Positions 1 to 14,620 of a stretch of DNA of 64,000 bases are shown here, one piece after another. Location: NCBI GenBank assembly GCA_947311845.1, contig CAMZMU010000034.1, forward strand, positions 91,205,263-91,269,262. Reading direction: 5' to 3'. The translations under genes were made by a program, and so were the position numbers. The first letter of the stretch is position 1; each line of letters starts with the position of its first letter. The DNA comes from Poa pratensis. Taxonomy: Eukaryota; Streptophyta; Magnoliopsida; Poales; Poaceae. Under the pieces are notes generated by a model that had not been told where the DNA came from, did no database searches, and saw only the letters and a program-made list of their open reading frames with translations.

Positions 1-349
1 TCTGTCAGCGGCGGGGGCTGGGTCGTCGTTGGCTGCTGTGACGCCGGCTGCGAACGCCGCTGGCAGCATCGGGTTCTTCGGCGTCCGGAAGAGGCTGGAA
101 CGGGCGGAGGAGGCGGCCGTCGAGGCGGCGCGGGAGGTGGGGGAGGCGGCGGTGGAGGCCGCGGAGGCCGGCGGCGATGCGGTGGCGCAGGCCGGGAAGG
201 AGGTCGCCGGGGAGGGCATGCAGCTGGTGGCCGAGGCGGGGCTCGCCGGCGACGCCCTCGTGCAGGCCGGCGCGGTCGCCGGCGCCGAGGTGCTCGGGGT
301 CCTTGTGGGCTTGTCCGTCGTCAATGGCATCCTCAAGCCCGAGGCCTAG
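1..349 (+). CDS. 3' end of an alanine-rich protein gene (partial)
   Basis: An open frame enters from the left edge and stops at 347-349 (TAG). The visible C-terminal ~115 residues are rich in Ala, Glu, Gly and Val. A short Gly-Phe-Phe-Gly motif is followed by a charged helix with regularly spaced Glu/Ala, and the end is a hydrophobic Val/Leu/Gly stretch that could be one membrane helix. No ATG is needed inside the window because the frame is already open at base 2, so this is probably the last exon. The third-position GC is very high, as in many grass genes. I do not recognise the family. The product could be an organelle or membrane-associated protein, but the N-terminus that would show targeting is outside the window. 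Confidence 0.6.
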   Translation, partial: LSAAGAGSSLAAVTPAANAAGSIGFFGVRKRLERAEEAAVEAAREVGEAAVEAAEAGGDAVAQAGKEVAGEGMQLVAEAGLAGDALVQAGAVAGAEVLGVLVGLSVVNGILKPEA

Positions 350-1598
350 CTGAAAATGGGTCCGGCCGTAGTACTTTTTTGTTGGCCCGTCAGGTGTTTG
401 GGATTAGTGCTTAACTGGCTATCATTATTTGTTCATGATTCATGGTTCCACTATGTTTTGAATGTAACCAAATCGTACAAATCGCCTCGAGAAAAGCTAT
501 GCCCTCTATAAATGCACAAGTGACATGTAAATTTTTTTGTTAACAGAAGAACCGAGCTAGCTTTGAGACATATTTGAGAACTAATGGTGAATCTCTCGCC
601 ATTCTAAGAAAAATATAATTTAACAACGACGATTTAAAAAAATTCTAGTATAATTTAACGAGTCTAAGAAATGAACAACACGAGTTGTTGCATCACTGCG
701 TTGAGATGTAATCTTACAGCACGACTGCCTTCTCCATCTGCTTCTTTCCCCCACTTGTTCGTCTCAACTGGACATAACGTTAGCCACGTCATTACTTCAT
801 TATCACCTCCTCCTTATTTGCCCTCCATCAGACTCTTTCCCTCTTTTCTTCCTTCTACCGACCACGATGATTGGTGCATGCTACATCAAGTTCACGCATC
901 CACGCACCCCGATAACACATTACTCATCTAGTCGTGTGTTAACCTCCGGCGATGGAGGTCATCACGTCATTGTAACATCCATTAAGTCAGACGACAACAA
1001 CTCTATTCCACTCCTCTCCCTTCTTTTTTCCTTCCTTTTCTCATCGTGTTCTTCTTCCTCCGCTGCCACATTTTCCTCGTCGTAGACACACATTGCATTG
1101 GAAGGCCAAATTCCAACCATCTACACTATAAACATTACGAAGACCGCAAAAGTTTTTGTGTTCTAAATGAGATTCATGAACACTTACAAACTACCTAACG
1201 GGGACGTGACAAAGAACGTTTTCTTTGATTTTTATCTTCAAGAGAAATTACTGCCAAGTGCGTGTGAGGTGTGATTTGCTGAATTATGTTTCAGCTACGA
1301 GCATTACATTTACAGTGTCACATACTCACATCTCTACTGTATACAATGGTTTACATGACACGTATAATGTGTCATTTTCCCAAAAAACCACACATATTTG
1401 GTGTCCCTTTCTCTCGTATTTCTGACGTGGCTAACTGAGAAAAATCAATAGGATTTGTGCCCAATTCCATTGGAAGAGAAGTGATAGCGTGGGCCCAAGC
1501 ACGTACCCCAGAAGGCCAGCCCAGGATCCTCTCGGTCTCCACTCTCCAAGACGAAAACAAAGACAAAACAGAAAAAAAAAAATCACAGCCGTTTCCGA
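350..1598. other. intergenic region between the partial gene and the plastid-protein gene
   Basis: About 1.2 kb without a supportable gene. It should hold the 3' UTR of the left gene (first few hundred bases) and the promoter and 5' UTR of the gene starting at 1599. Two short open frames at 671-1085 have no recognisable product and lie in pyrimidine-rich DNA. A run of A at 1569-1580 lies just upstream of the ATG at 1599 and is probably 5' UTR. Confidence 0.5.
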
Positions 1599-4190
1599 AT
1601 GGCCACCGCCGTGCTCCGCCGCCCACCGCTCGCCTCGCTACTTCCCGCCGTGGGCGGCGCCGCCGCCTCCGCTTCGTTCTCCACCTCCTCCGTACCCTCG
1701 CGCTTGCATCTCCGTAGGCGTAGGTCTCTGCCCCCCGTGCTCGCCGTCTCCTCCGACTCCTCCAAGCCCCTCGCCTCCTCTTCGACAGGCGGCGGCGCCG
1801 ACCCCGACGAGGAGCCCGTCCTTCCCCTCCTCCAGGAACTCGCGGTACTACGCTCGCTGTAGCGATCCATATCTCCATTGATTTGAAGATTTGGTTTCGT
1901 CTGGATTGGAAGAGGTTTTAACTGCATTTGATGTTGGTAGGATTGCTTGGTTCTGCCGCCCAAATTCCTGTCCCTGCTGCCCCGCGACCTTCGGCTCGAC
2001 GTAAGACCCCTTCACAACTCGATCCAAACTCATCTGTATTTGGGTTATGGACTAAGATAATCTGTTAACGACTGTGCACTCACTTAGGACCCCTACACTC
2101 ACTGGGGATGATGACAGTAATCGTCAGACTAAAAAAAAGTTGGTTATGCTGAAGTTGATTGGACTCACAATTTATTCACTGACTGTACGACTTAGTGGCT
2201 AAACAACTGTGGAACTTGATCGGTGACACGCCAAGTTATCAAGTGGTTCAGAATTTTGGTTATGTAATTTCGAGCTACTCTCACTAAAATAACAGCACCA
2301 TGCCGAGTTTTAACTGTAGTTCGGTTAACTCCATCCAACAAGTTCTGTTTGATTTTTCTTGAAGCTCAACGATGCGGCATTCGACCTCTCCAACGGACCT
2401 GTTCTCAATGAGGTAGGTACAGCGAAACTATGTGGTGAATCGGGGTCCTATTTTGATTCAACCGTGTCCAACACTGTTGTTTGTTGCTGATGGACAGTGT
2501 GGGCAAGAAGTCGGTGACCTGTTGCTGGACCTGGCAAAAGCATGGGAGAGGGCTGACACGTCGGCGTCAAATAACCTTGCCAAGCAGCTGCCGTCGATGG
2601 CGCCCAACTTGACAGCCAGCGCCAAATCAGGCACGGGTTTCATCTGTATATTGTCAGGATTTGTGTTTTATCTGGTGTGGTTTCTTGATTGAAGGTTGTG
2701 TTCCTTGCTGTTTTCCTTACATAGCGTAGCATTTGGCAAGCGGCTGGCGTCAGCTGGAAAGAAGTTTCAGACTATGGGACAGTATGGCAATGGAGAGTTC
2801 AAGAAGGTTAGCGACTCACTCACCCTCTATTCATGCTGTTCTTCGGAAATTACCTTAGGTACATTTGCTTAGTGCTGGATTACTATTTGGTTATGTCACA
2901 AAAGTGAGTCCATGTCGTTACCATACACTTGGGACCAGTAAGCGTGTTAGTTGCATGTGCAACATTTGTGTAAGAGTGGTTTCAGCAGTATAAGAACATC
3001 TAAATGTGGTTGTATTAGTGACAGGAATCCGACCTGTTGGGACAGAAGAAAACTCTCAGATTTACTGTGTCACGATGCATCAGCATGGCTTCATGCTCTA
3101 TCTCATCGCTAAATTAGCTTGCATCTGGTTCTTTATTGTTTTTTAAATGGTTGACTGAAGCTGCACATGTATCTCTTATTGTATTTCTGTAGATTGCTGA
3201 AACAATGATCAAGATCGGTAAGCTTCTATCTAAACGCCCAGTGATTCAGGCTGAAGTACAGGCCATGAAAGAAAAAAGAAAGCTGAAGGTAAATTTGCCT
3301 CTCTGCACTTTGATCACCTATTCACCTTCAGGTGAACTGTGCACATGGTTTGACTCTCATGCCCTTATTTTCAGTTTGGAGAACTTTCATTCGAATTGAC
3401 AGCACAAAACGCCTATATCGGTGCTGCAGTTGGACTGGTTTTCGGGTAAACTTCCAGACTCATACGGCATGTACATCATTTCTTTCAATGAATCGATCCT
3501 ATAGTATTATATTTTGCGTAAGGAACATGCCACATGTTACTTCCAGTGGCACTGTTGACCAATATCAATAAACAAGTAGATGGATTATTATGGTTATCGA
3601 TTTCACAGTGATATTTTACTGGATATTTCTTATATTTTAGTTGCATGTGTCTCATGCTACATATTTTATAATGGGTTTTGGAGACCCATGTTCTGATTCA
3701 GTTCCATGTTAATGATTCCTTATCTTATAACAATATATTGTTAATACAGGCTGTTTCATATGCTAAATTGATTGATGGTCAGGCGTGTGCATCACACGAT
3801 TCAAATTGTTCATCACACGATTCAAATTGTGCATTGCACATTCTTTCGTGATCGTACGAATACTCATCCAAAGACTTGTTTCACATATCACGTTTACTTT
3901 CTGGTACAGGTTTTTTTCTTGGCAACTAGCTCAAGGCGTGCAGAGCAGCCCGGACGACGCCCAGGTAATGACATAGTATGAGAATTCGAAGCTAATATAG
4001 TGTTCCATGTGGATTTGTGTTTCACTACATCCTGCCACTTTCTCTCAATGCCGTTCTTTTCTTTCCAACGCAGACGCTCAAGGTCCCGCTGCTCGTTCTC
4101 GGCTATACATCCACTGCCCTATCCGTGGCCGCTGCTGTGGGGCTCGTGGTACTAGCCCTGCAGATGAGCCCCGAGGACAAATCGGACTAA
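1599..4190 (+). CDS. predicted plastid-targeted protein with two C-terminal membrane helices, nine exons
   Basis: Exons read from splice sites and frame: 1599-1844, 1941-2000, 2365-2412, 2498-2636, 2730-2806, 3193-3288, 3375-3445, 3910-3964 and 4074-4190. They total 909 nt, giving 302 residues. The first ~60 residues are Ala/Ser/Arg-rich with few acids, like a chloroplast transit peptide. The middle has an Asp/Glu-containing helical part followed by a Lys-rich segment in exon 6 (about residues 191-222). Two hydrophobic stretches lie at about residues 235-251 and 268-292, and the C-terminus is short and acidic. Every intron is GT-AG as chosen. For intron 4 a GC donor at 2631 would give the same phase and drop two codons. 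I do not recognise the family; plastid membrane location is inferred from the sequence. The frame is intact throughout, so the gene is probably functional. Confidence 0.8.
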
Positions 4191-4273
4191 CTGCCTTCCA
4201 GTTCCTTAAACTGTGGACCTCATGAGGCGCCTTATCCCCTGGAAGACTGTAATGCTACCTTGTTAAGTTCTTA

Positions 4274-4356
4274 AATAAAATCTCCCTTGCCCTCGCGAGA
4301 ATAAAAGGCAGACGATATGTGCATTGGTGTATGGAGCGTTTTGTACAGACAATAAA
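4274..4356 (+). terminator. polyadenylation signals of the plastid-protein gene
   Basis: Two AATAAA hexamers occur 84 and 161 nt after the stop codon at 4190 (4274-4279 and 4351-4356), in the T-rich context usual for plant 3' UTRs. They are the likely poly(A) signals of the preceding gene. The cleavage site cannot be fixed without transcripts. Confidence 0.45.
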
Positions 4357-4758
4357 GTGTTGTTTGATCGTAGTCTGAGACTCTGAGTTCTTGAAGTGGA
4401 AAAGGTGAAACATCTTGACACTGACTACTTGCAGCTCATGGCATGCTATCCATTCTGAATTTCTGATACATTTCTGTGACTGTTGTTATGGGGACGATTA
4501 TGATGCACACCAATTTCACAAGGGCTGTCGAAAACACGACAAATGCCTATGCCGCGGCTAGCTGTAATCCAAAATTTCATGTCCTTTGAAAACAAAAACT
4601 GGAGTTCAGTTTTATCTGAAGTTAACAATGTTCTAGATTATGTTGTTCAAACAAATTCATTTCATTTTTTATGGGACAGGGCTGCGAGAGTGTTGTTGCC
4701 AGAGTGGCCCTTGTAATCCGGGTTCTATTTTGTTTCATGCTACGCTACCAAACTTCTA

Positions 4759-4806
4759 CTCCCTCCGTTCACAAATTTTTAGACATCCTTTTGTGAACAG
4801 AAGGAG
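4759..4806. mobile_element. minimal Stowaway-like MITE
   Basis: A 48-bp palindromic insertion begins CTCCCTCCG and ends in the matching inverted sequence, with TA on both sides (4757-4758 and 4807-4808). The CTCCCTCCG terminus and TA target duplication are diagnostic of Stowaway (Tc1/mariner) MITEs of grasses. It is so short that the two inverted repeats nearly meet. Confidence 0.7.
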
Positions 4807-4832
4807 TACCATTTTTCTTGGAGTATATAGTA

Positions 4833-4955
4833 CTCCCTCCGATCCATATTAATGGTCTCAACATTGTCTAGATACGGATGCATCTAGTCTAAACACTTAA
4901 CTAGATACATCCATATCTAGATAAAGTTGAGTCCATTAATATGGATCGGAGGTTG
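4833..4955. mobile_element. Stowaway-type MITE upstream of the GSNOR gene
   Basis: A 123-bp element with terminal inverted repeats starting CTCCCTCCGATCCATATTA and TA at both borders (4831-4832 and 4956-4957). The whole element can fold into a hairpin. It ends about 255 bp before the ATG at 5211 and so sits in the promoter-proximal region of that gene. Confidence 0.85.
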
Positions 4956-5210
4956 TACTATATTTTAAGGGTATAGTATCTCAGAGGATTTTCCGTTAGG
5001 ATCTCAGACCGATCTGCCAGCCTGACCTCGCAATAATTTCGCGAACCCAAACCCACAGGAAGCCGGACCCGGCCCTGCCCGGCCCATTTCAGCAAGCGAA
5101 AACCCTCACACCGCTTCTCCTTCGTCTCCATCTCCTCCATCTATATCCCCCACCACTCCTCCGGCCGCCCATCCATAGCATCCGTCTCCACCCTAACCCC
5201 AAGCGAAGCC

Positions 5211-8677
<3,467 letters not shown>

Positions 8678-9039
8678 GGAATGTGAAGTTGTAATTGTAG
8701 ATCTACCTCTACACCTGGACTAGAACTCAGTTTATGCCGTTTGGCCTAAGGATCTCTTGAACGCGAGCCACTGCTATATAAATATGTGTGCTGGATGTTT
8801 GGGATTGTTACTGCTTGAGGTTTTAGTATGTCTTTACCTGTTGACTTGCATCTATTTTGGTTTTGCAATTACGTGCTGCGATGTAACCATGGTAGTCAAA
8901 TGTCAGCTTGAAACCGTCCTCCCTGATTAACCATGACGAAAAGGTTGCAGAATTAGTGTTTGGAATGTTATCTTATGTACAAACATGAAACATCTGCGAC
9001 ATACCAAATAGGTTTGGTGGCTGAAGCCAATATTTTGGG
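8678..9039 (+). other. 3' flank of the GSNOR gene
   Basis: Non-coding sequence after the stop at 8677. It is T-rich and holds AT-rich signals around 8776-8785 that could serve for polyadenylation. No gene is seen. Confidence 0.4.
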
Positions 9040-10100
9040 AAAGATTCAGCCAGTAAAATGATACGTTGTTTAACAGTATGGTGCAAGAAAGATAAATGAA
9101 CATACATTTAGGTATCCAGCTAAAGAATCACAGCAATTACAAAATCGTAAATTGGCTTTATTTGATAAAGGAGGACAGAGCATCCTGATGCTTGGAAAGG
9201 CCCGCTGGCACTGGCAAAATCCTCCATTGCATTCGACTGCACTCTGCTGTAAAAAATTCTGGATGCCATGAAGCAGTTCTTTCTACAACTTCAGAACGAT
9301 GTTCCATCTCATCGCTTCTCCTCACTCAGAACACTACTACCTGCTAACAAGAATTCGTAAAGTACAAGTGGCTCTACTAGAAAAATAAAACAAATTGCAG
9401 AAATTTTGTGCCGCAACTAAATGATCAATAAATCAGCGAGCAAATTGTGGAAGACCAATTAATGGAAGATGTTTACAAGCATTACATGTCGAAACAAAAC
9501 AAAAACACTTGCAAACATTACTCTACACCCCACAAGAAACTAGACATAATACTTAGGTAACATTCTGTTAAGTTGAAGATTGGCAATATCAAATCCATAG
9601 TCTGACAACTTGAGCCAAAACATATTTCACACTTTGGGTAACATTCAGCCAGTAAAACAATACATAGTTTTACAGTATGGTTCAGGAAAGGTAAATACAC
9701 ATACATCTAGGTATCCATCTAGAAGTATCACAGCAATTGCCAATTCACAAATTGGCTTGTTTACTAAGGGAGACCAGAAGTATATTGCTTTGTCTGAAGC
9801 ATGAAAACGCTAAGACTAAACTCTGCTGTCAAAATTTCTGGATCCCGTGAAGATGGTCTTGATATCTCAGTTGGCTTCCATAACCTCGGAATGATGTTTC
9901 ACTGCTTTTCCTCAACTTGAATAGTACTGCCTGCTAATAAGAATCAAGTAAGTATAAGTGACTGCTTGACAATTATAACAAATTGCAGAGATTTTGTGCC
10001 GAGCACAAATGATCTGCAATAACCGAATAAACAGCGAGCAAATTTTACAAACACTTGCAAACATTACTCAACATCCCCACAAGAGAGCACAAACGATACT
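9040..10100. repeat. diverged ~0.6-kb tandem duplication in the intergenic space
   Basis: Segments starting near 9043 and near 9644 align over several hundred bases. Both begin with ATTCAGCCAGTAAAA. Both then carry, in the same order, a TACAGTATGG-like motif, AGGTATCCA, TCACAGCAATT, AAATTGGCTT, CTGCTAA, AAATTGCAGA, TTTTGTGCCG and CAAACACTTGCAAACATTACTC. They differ by many substitutions and small indels, so the duplication is old. Neither copy holds a convincing gene. Their position between the convergent GSNOR and DPH1 genes suggests a duplicated 3' region or intergenic repeat. Confidence 0.75.
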
Positions 10101-10738
10101 CAGGTATTCTTTCTTTTTTTTGGCAAGATCAGTAATCTTTTCTTCCGGACGTCCTAAGGTGATTAAGTATGAAACTCAAATTCTCGAACAAGGATTCATA
10201 AAGAAACCACACATTTCTGCACAAGAAAGACGACGTAGCATTCTCTTTTTTTTTTCTGTAGCCTAACTAATATTTTCTATTTATCTCGGTACCACTTGTC
10301 ACGAATAATAAAATACAGAGAAAACTTTGCTGCATTACAGTATGCATTTTGCTATGACCAGAACCCAGGGATACCCATGTTCTTCTAATTATTATTTTTC
10401 ACTTCTGCATTTCTGCAGAAGAACATGTTAATTCACCAAAATTATCGTGCAAAAAATAAGGAGGTGAATTGTATACTGCCATCTTACGGATCTCCTATTA
10501 TCCTATTATCGCAAGATGTATTATTCATAGTTTGTCGATCTAAACTTGTCACCGAAATTACCATGCAAAAATTTGGGCGTGAATTGTATACTTCCATGGT
10601 ACAGATCTCCTTTTATGGCAATATGTACCAATATAGAGTTTGTCAATTTAATTAGTTACTTAAACAGATAGAAATGTTACTAACACAGAAAATAGAAGAC
10701 ATGTGCAATGAAAGAACAGAAGAAAAAAGTATGCTTTT

Positions 10739-12151
10739 TTAATAATTACCGATTCGAACTCGCGGCTTTCTTTCGCCAGTGGAGGGCTTCTTCTTCATGT
10801 AGCAGCCATTCCAGTCACCCCCGTCCTGGGAATAGTAATCCATCGGGTACTCCCCTCCAAAATCATTTCCACCACAATCACCAGTTCTGCAATCACCATT
10901 TCCGCAAGTTGTTCCTGATCCTGAGCAGCACCCGCTGCCACCTGCAAGAGAGCCACACTCCCTACTCGCCTTCTCCCACCACCCAGGAACATACCCCAGT
11001 GCGACATCAAACTCGAAAGTTGTCAGCACGGGCTTCTTGAATCCCTCCCCCCAATCGATCGACAACCGAGGACATGCAATCTGCACCCACGCATCCACCG
11101 AATCCCCGAACAGCTCCATCCTCGTCGGGGAGAGCTCGGACATGAGCACCACCGTGTGCTCCAACCCTTTCTCCTCCAGATGCTCCACTATCCGGTCAAG
11201 AACCTTGACGCTCCCCTGCCGGCCCAGCGTGCCGAGCACAACTCCCCAGCTCTTTGCATTTCTGGCGGCCAGCACGGCGTCCTTCCTGGCCTGCTTCATC
11301 CCGACATGGTCATACTCCTCCTGGACAAGCACGCCGAGAAATGGGTCGTACCGGTAGGCCTTCACGGCGGGGTTGGCGATCATGAAGGCTTCGAGGTGGA
11401 ACCTGCCGTCGGCGACGAAAATCACCACGCCCACCGAAGAATCGGAGTTTTTCAGCGTGGGCGCGGTGCAGCCGAGGATCTCGCCGGCGGAGAGCGGCTT
11501 GGCCTGCGGCACGAGGATGTCGCGGTAGCCATGGTCTTGGGTGAGCATCTCGCGCGCGGCGTGCACCGCGGAGATGAACTGCACGGTGCCGGCGAGTGCG
11601 AGGCGTGGCGCCTTGGCAGGGTCCGGGAAGGCGGCGCGGACGGCGGCGGCGAGGCGAAGCGCGTCGACGCGGATCTCGACGAAGACGTAGAGGACGGGGA
11701 GGAGGGATTCGGTGACGGGGACGAGGCAGGAGTGGCCGTAGTGGACGAGGAGGTCGGCGGCGAGGGCCCTGGCGGGGCGGTCGCCGAGGCAGCAGGCGCC
11801 GTAGGTGGGGTCGGCGAGGATGAGGAGGTCGTTGGAGGGGTGGTCGGCGAGGAAGGGGGCGAGGAGGTGGGAGAGGGGCAGCGAGAAGAGGAGGAGGCCC
11901 TCGGGGAGCTGCAGCGCGGCGCGGCGCGCGCCCGAGGAGCGGATGCGGTGCGCGGTTTTGGGGAGCTCGAAGTTGTAGGCGGCCGGGAGGAGCGAGGTGG
12001 CGGCGGCGGCCAGGGTCGGGTCGGAGAGGATGGAGGGCGGGATCGGGGTGTGGACGAACCGCTTAGGGGTGGACTTCTTCTTGGCGGCGCTCTGGGGGGA
12101 TGGGTCTGTGGTGCTGACGGCGAGCGAGGTGGAGGGGTCGCCGGCGTCCAT
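10739..12151 (-). CDS. DPH1: diphthamide synthase subunit DPH1 (2-(3-amino-3-carboxypropyl)histidine synthase subunit 1)
   Basis: A single open exon of 470 codons. The start at 12151 was chosen because the preceding 29 in-frame codons do not look like protein and the ATG context is GCCGCCATGGACGCC on the coding strand. With DPH2, the product transfers the 3-amino-3-carboxypropyl group of S-adenosylmethionine to a histidine of translation elongation factor eEF2, the first step of diphthamide synthesis in the cytosol. The three radical-SAM-type [4Fe-4S] cysteines of the family are visible: Cys120 or 121 after DPTYGA, Cys228 in LGCTAP, and Cys360 in IACPRLSIDWG. The tail beyond residue ~395 is an unusual Gly/Cys-rich extension with about seven cysteines, then Lys/Arg. 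The gene faces GSNOR tail-to-tail. The frame is intact. Confidence 0.93.
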   Translation of the reverse strand: MDAGDPSTSLAVSTTDPSPQSAAKKKSTPKRFVHTPIPPSILSDPTLAAAATSLLPAAYNFELPKTAHRIRSSGARRAALQLPEGLLLFSLPLSHLLAPFLADHPSNDLLILADPTYGACCLGDRPARALAADLLVHYGHSCLVPVTESLLPVLYVFVEIRVDALRLAAAVRAAFPDPAKAPRLALAGTVQFISAVHAAREMLTQDHGYRDILVPQAKPLSAGEILGCTAPTLKNSDSSVGVVIFVADGRFHLEAFMIANPAVKAYRYDPFLGVLVQEEYDHVGMKQARKDAVLAARNAKSWGVVLGTLGRQGSVKVLDRIVEHLEEKGLEHTVVLMSELSPTRMELFGDSVDAWVQIACPRLSIDWGEGFKKPVLTTFEFDVALGYVPGWWEKASRECGSLAGGSGCCSGSGTTCGNGDCRTGDCGGNDFGGEYPMDYYSQDGGDWNGCYMKKKPSTGERKPRVRIGNY

Positions 12152-12263
12152 GGCGGCGGAGGGTGGGGATTGACGAGAGGAGAGGGGTTTTGCCTTCTGC
12201 GTCGCTTCCGCAAACGACGCCTGAAACGGGGATAACATGGGCCAAGCCCAATTACGATTTTTG

Positions 12264-12353
12264 TTTTCAACATTTTTAAAATCTGAACTATTTTTTTATT
12301 TTCAACATTTTTAAAATCTGAACCGTTTTTTATGTTCAAACATTTTCAATCTG
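12264..12353. repeat. short AT-rich tandem repeat upstream of DPH1
   Basis: A 25-bp unit (TTTTCAACATTTTTAAAATC and the next five bases) occurs at 12264-12288 and again at 12299-12323, period 35. A third, degraded copy follows to about 12353. It starts about 110 bp upstream of the DPH1 start codon, within its promoter region. Confidence 0.75.
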
Positions 12354-12390
12354 GTAGAATGTGATTCTATGCATAAATTGTGTTTGCAAG

Positions 12391-12450
12391 AGGTGGAGGG
12401 GTTGCCGGCGTCCATGGCGGCGGGGGAGACGAGAAGGGAGGAGGGCTTTT
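12391..12450. repeat. duplicated fragment of the DPH1 5' end
   Basis: About 60 bp closely match the DPH1 start region at 12127-12187 in the same plus-strand orientation. This includes the GAGGTGGAGGGG block, CCGGCGTCCATGGCGGCG and the following GACGAGA/GGAGGAG purine tract. It is a tandem partial copy, not an additional gene, because the reading frame is not kept beyond it. Confidence 0.7.
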
Positions 12451-14278
12451 GTGTTGGCCTAGCAGCTCGTGACGACACGGAGAAGACTCATCGTCCACTA
12501 TGTGGATTGCGGAATAAGAAAGCCCAGCAAGATAGTTGGCCAAAATGGGCTTTTCCAGGCCCAGTTCAACTCGTCGTCACCCTCTTCTTCCTTCCTACAT
12601 GGCCATTCATCGCCCTCCCCGCCTCTGCCTCGTCGCCGGGAGACTGAGCCGCCGGATCAGGTCTTGAGATTGATGATGTCACCACGGCCGCCTCGCTATC
12701 GACGGGAACGTCGTCTCTCACTGAAGAATATTCGCCTAAATGAGAAACACCAGTATCAAACATCGGGTTTGAACTCTGGTGGACCGAGGGTAACCACCCT
12801 CCTAACAATCCAACCACATGTTGGTTCTCGATTTTATTCTAGTTTTACAAGCACTTTTAGTGGAAAACTTTAGCACTTTCTTTGTGTCTCTTTGGATCCT
12901 AGAACCTTCACAAGATTTAAAAATCCTAAAAACTGATACAAAATCCCTGGTGGTAAACAATTTTCTACATAATGCATTCATGTACCACGTATCGAGGTTG
13001 TATGAATATGAGCTAGAACCTCTCTCTTTTTATGAGAGTAGAATGCATTTTCTCTATCTATATCTACTCTATCTCCTTAATTCTCTAAATTTTGGGTTTT
13101 TGTTCCCTTTCTACCATCTAATTAAATATATCATATGCAAGATTCCTATATTGCATGAATCGACAATACATGAGACCTCAATCATGTATATATTAATTTA
13201 AATGTTTGCTATCAAAAGAGGATCTTAGTTTCTAATTCTCCATTAGTGTGTATAGCCAGCATGAACCGAAAACAAAATTTTTGTTAAACATGGGAAACAT
13301 CACCATCATCCATGATTTCTCAGTTCTGATTGTACTCTCACCAGACAAAATATAGTGAGGACGGTGTGTAATAATATTTGTAAGTTTGATGGTGATCCAG
13401 GGTTCGCCATGAGTTCAAAAGATGGCTTCACTTTTGTTTTTTATGTAATATGGTGTATTAGAAATTTGGTATTGCACTGAGAATTTGCAAAGAGTAGGAA
13501 TCATTATTATTGCATTAATTTACTAAATGTTAGTTGAAATTTCTCAAGAGTATAATATGATTATTTTGTAAAATTAATCGAAAAATAATTACCAGCGCAT
13601 TATGTAAAACAATAACAATTCAAGTTGTACAATTATCAAAATAATAGTGCTAAAACAGAATTTAAGAATGAAAAAAATTGGTTCGCATTTTTAAACATAC
13701 ATTAACTAGACAAATCAGATTAAAACAATATTTTATATAGTGTAGGGTTTGTGTAGTATGATGTAGCGAATAACATCGGTCTTAACCATACTTCTTGCAA
13801 AAACTATGGACTCGCGGTGTTTGTGTAATTATTATCTTGTCGAAAGGGTTATAATAAATTTTTATTTTACGTCATACGAACTATTGAGGAAAACTAGATA
13901 AGCGTAACTATATATTTGATGCGAACTATTGAGTCGAGAAAAAATGCCATTTATCAAAAAATAATAATGAGAAACAAGAGTAACACTTAAGAACAAACGA
14001 TATTGCTAACTCTCATTCGAATGATAATTAAGTTAGAGTTCATTCAAGTCCAGGATCATCGGAGTTACTTCATGATTCATGCAACTTGTGAGTTGGAAGC
14101 ATGGTTGCAACTTAGATTTTCGGTATTTACACATGGGCTGTACATAGGTTGTAACAATTTTCTAGTGTCGAAATTAGCTAGCGCCGAGCCATCACTTGTA
14201 GCATCTGGTCTTTTATTCATTTAGTCTATTTCAGTAAGAAGGGAGTAAAATGTCTCAATATGCCCCTGCCTCAACTCA
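12451..14278. other. gene-free AT-rich intergenic DNA
   Basis: A mildly GC-rich stretch to about 12760 contains short open frames without recognisable domains. From about 12830 to 14270 the sequence is strongly AT-rich with no coding pattern on either strand. I see no complete mobile element here. Confidence 0.5.
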
Positions 14279-14620
14279 TTTTTTTTTTAAACGAGGTAAA
14301 AACATTGCCTCTTATATTGATATAAGAGGAGCAAATACATGTTGCGCAAGCCAAAAGAAAAAAGGGTCATGCATGCCATTCAATTAAGAGATCGGTAACA
14401 TGAACACACATGACCGAGAACACAAGCGATTTGTGCCCCGCGCGCACTCCCTGCGGCTTTTCTTCCCTGTTTTTCTTTTATTATTATCGGAGCAAAGCTC
14501 ACCATTACAATACATAATAACCGTGCCAATCCGAAGTTGGAGGCCGGGCAACTGACTCGACGGGACTGAGAAACAATGCCTCGACGTGAACTTGCACGTC
14601 TCAGGCTTACATATGACATA
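14279..14620 (-). mobile_element. 3' part of an L1-type LINE (5'-truncated), minus strand
   Basis: A run of T at 14279-14288 is followed on the plus strand by AAACGAGGTAAAAACATTGCC and a TATTGATATAAGAGG motif. Read on the minus strand this is a LINE 3' end with its poly(A) tail; similar tails occur at about 44620 and, as a remnant, at 24658. The left border is clear. No direct repeat was found to fix the right border, so the end at ~14620 is approximate. Confidence 0.5.

Noticed and set aside
1372..1963. Minus-strand Arg-rich frames over exon 1 of the plastid-protein gene
   Set aside because: They are antisense readings of the transit-peptide exon; splice sites and protein features support the plus strand.
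2631..2632. GC-AG intron as the only possible splice in the plastid-protein gene
   Set aside because: A canonical GT donor six bases downstream gives the same phase, so a GC donor is not required.
11156..12235. Long plus-strand open frame of 359 codons
   Set aside because: It is the antisense shadow of DPH1. The minus strand encodes the conserved diphthamide synthase motifs, and the plus reading is a low-complexity Gly/Glu/Val product.
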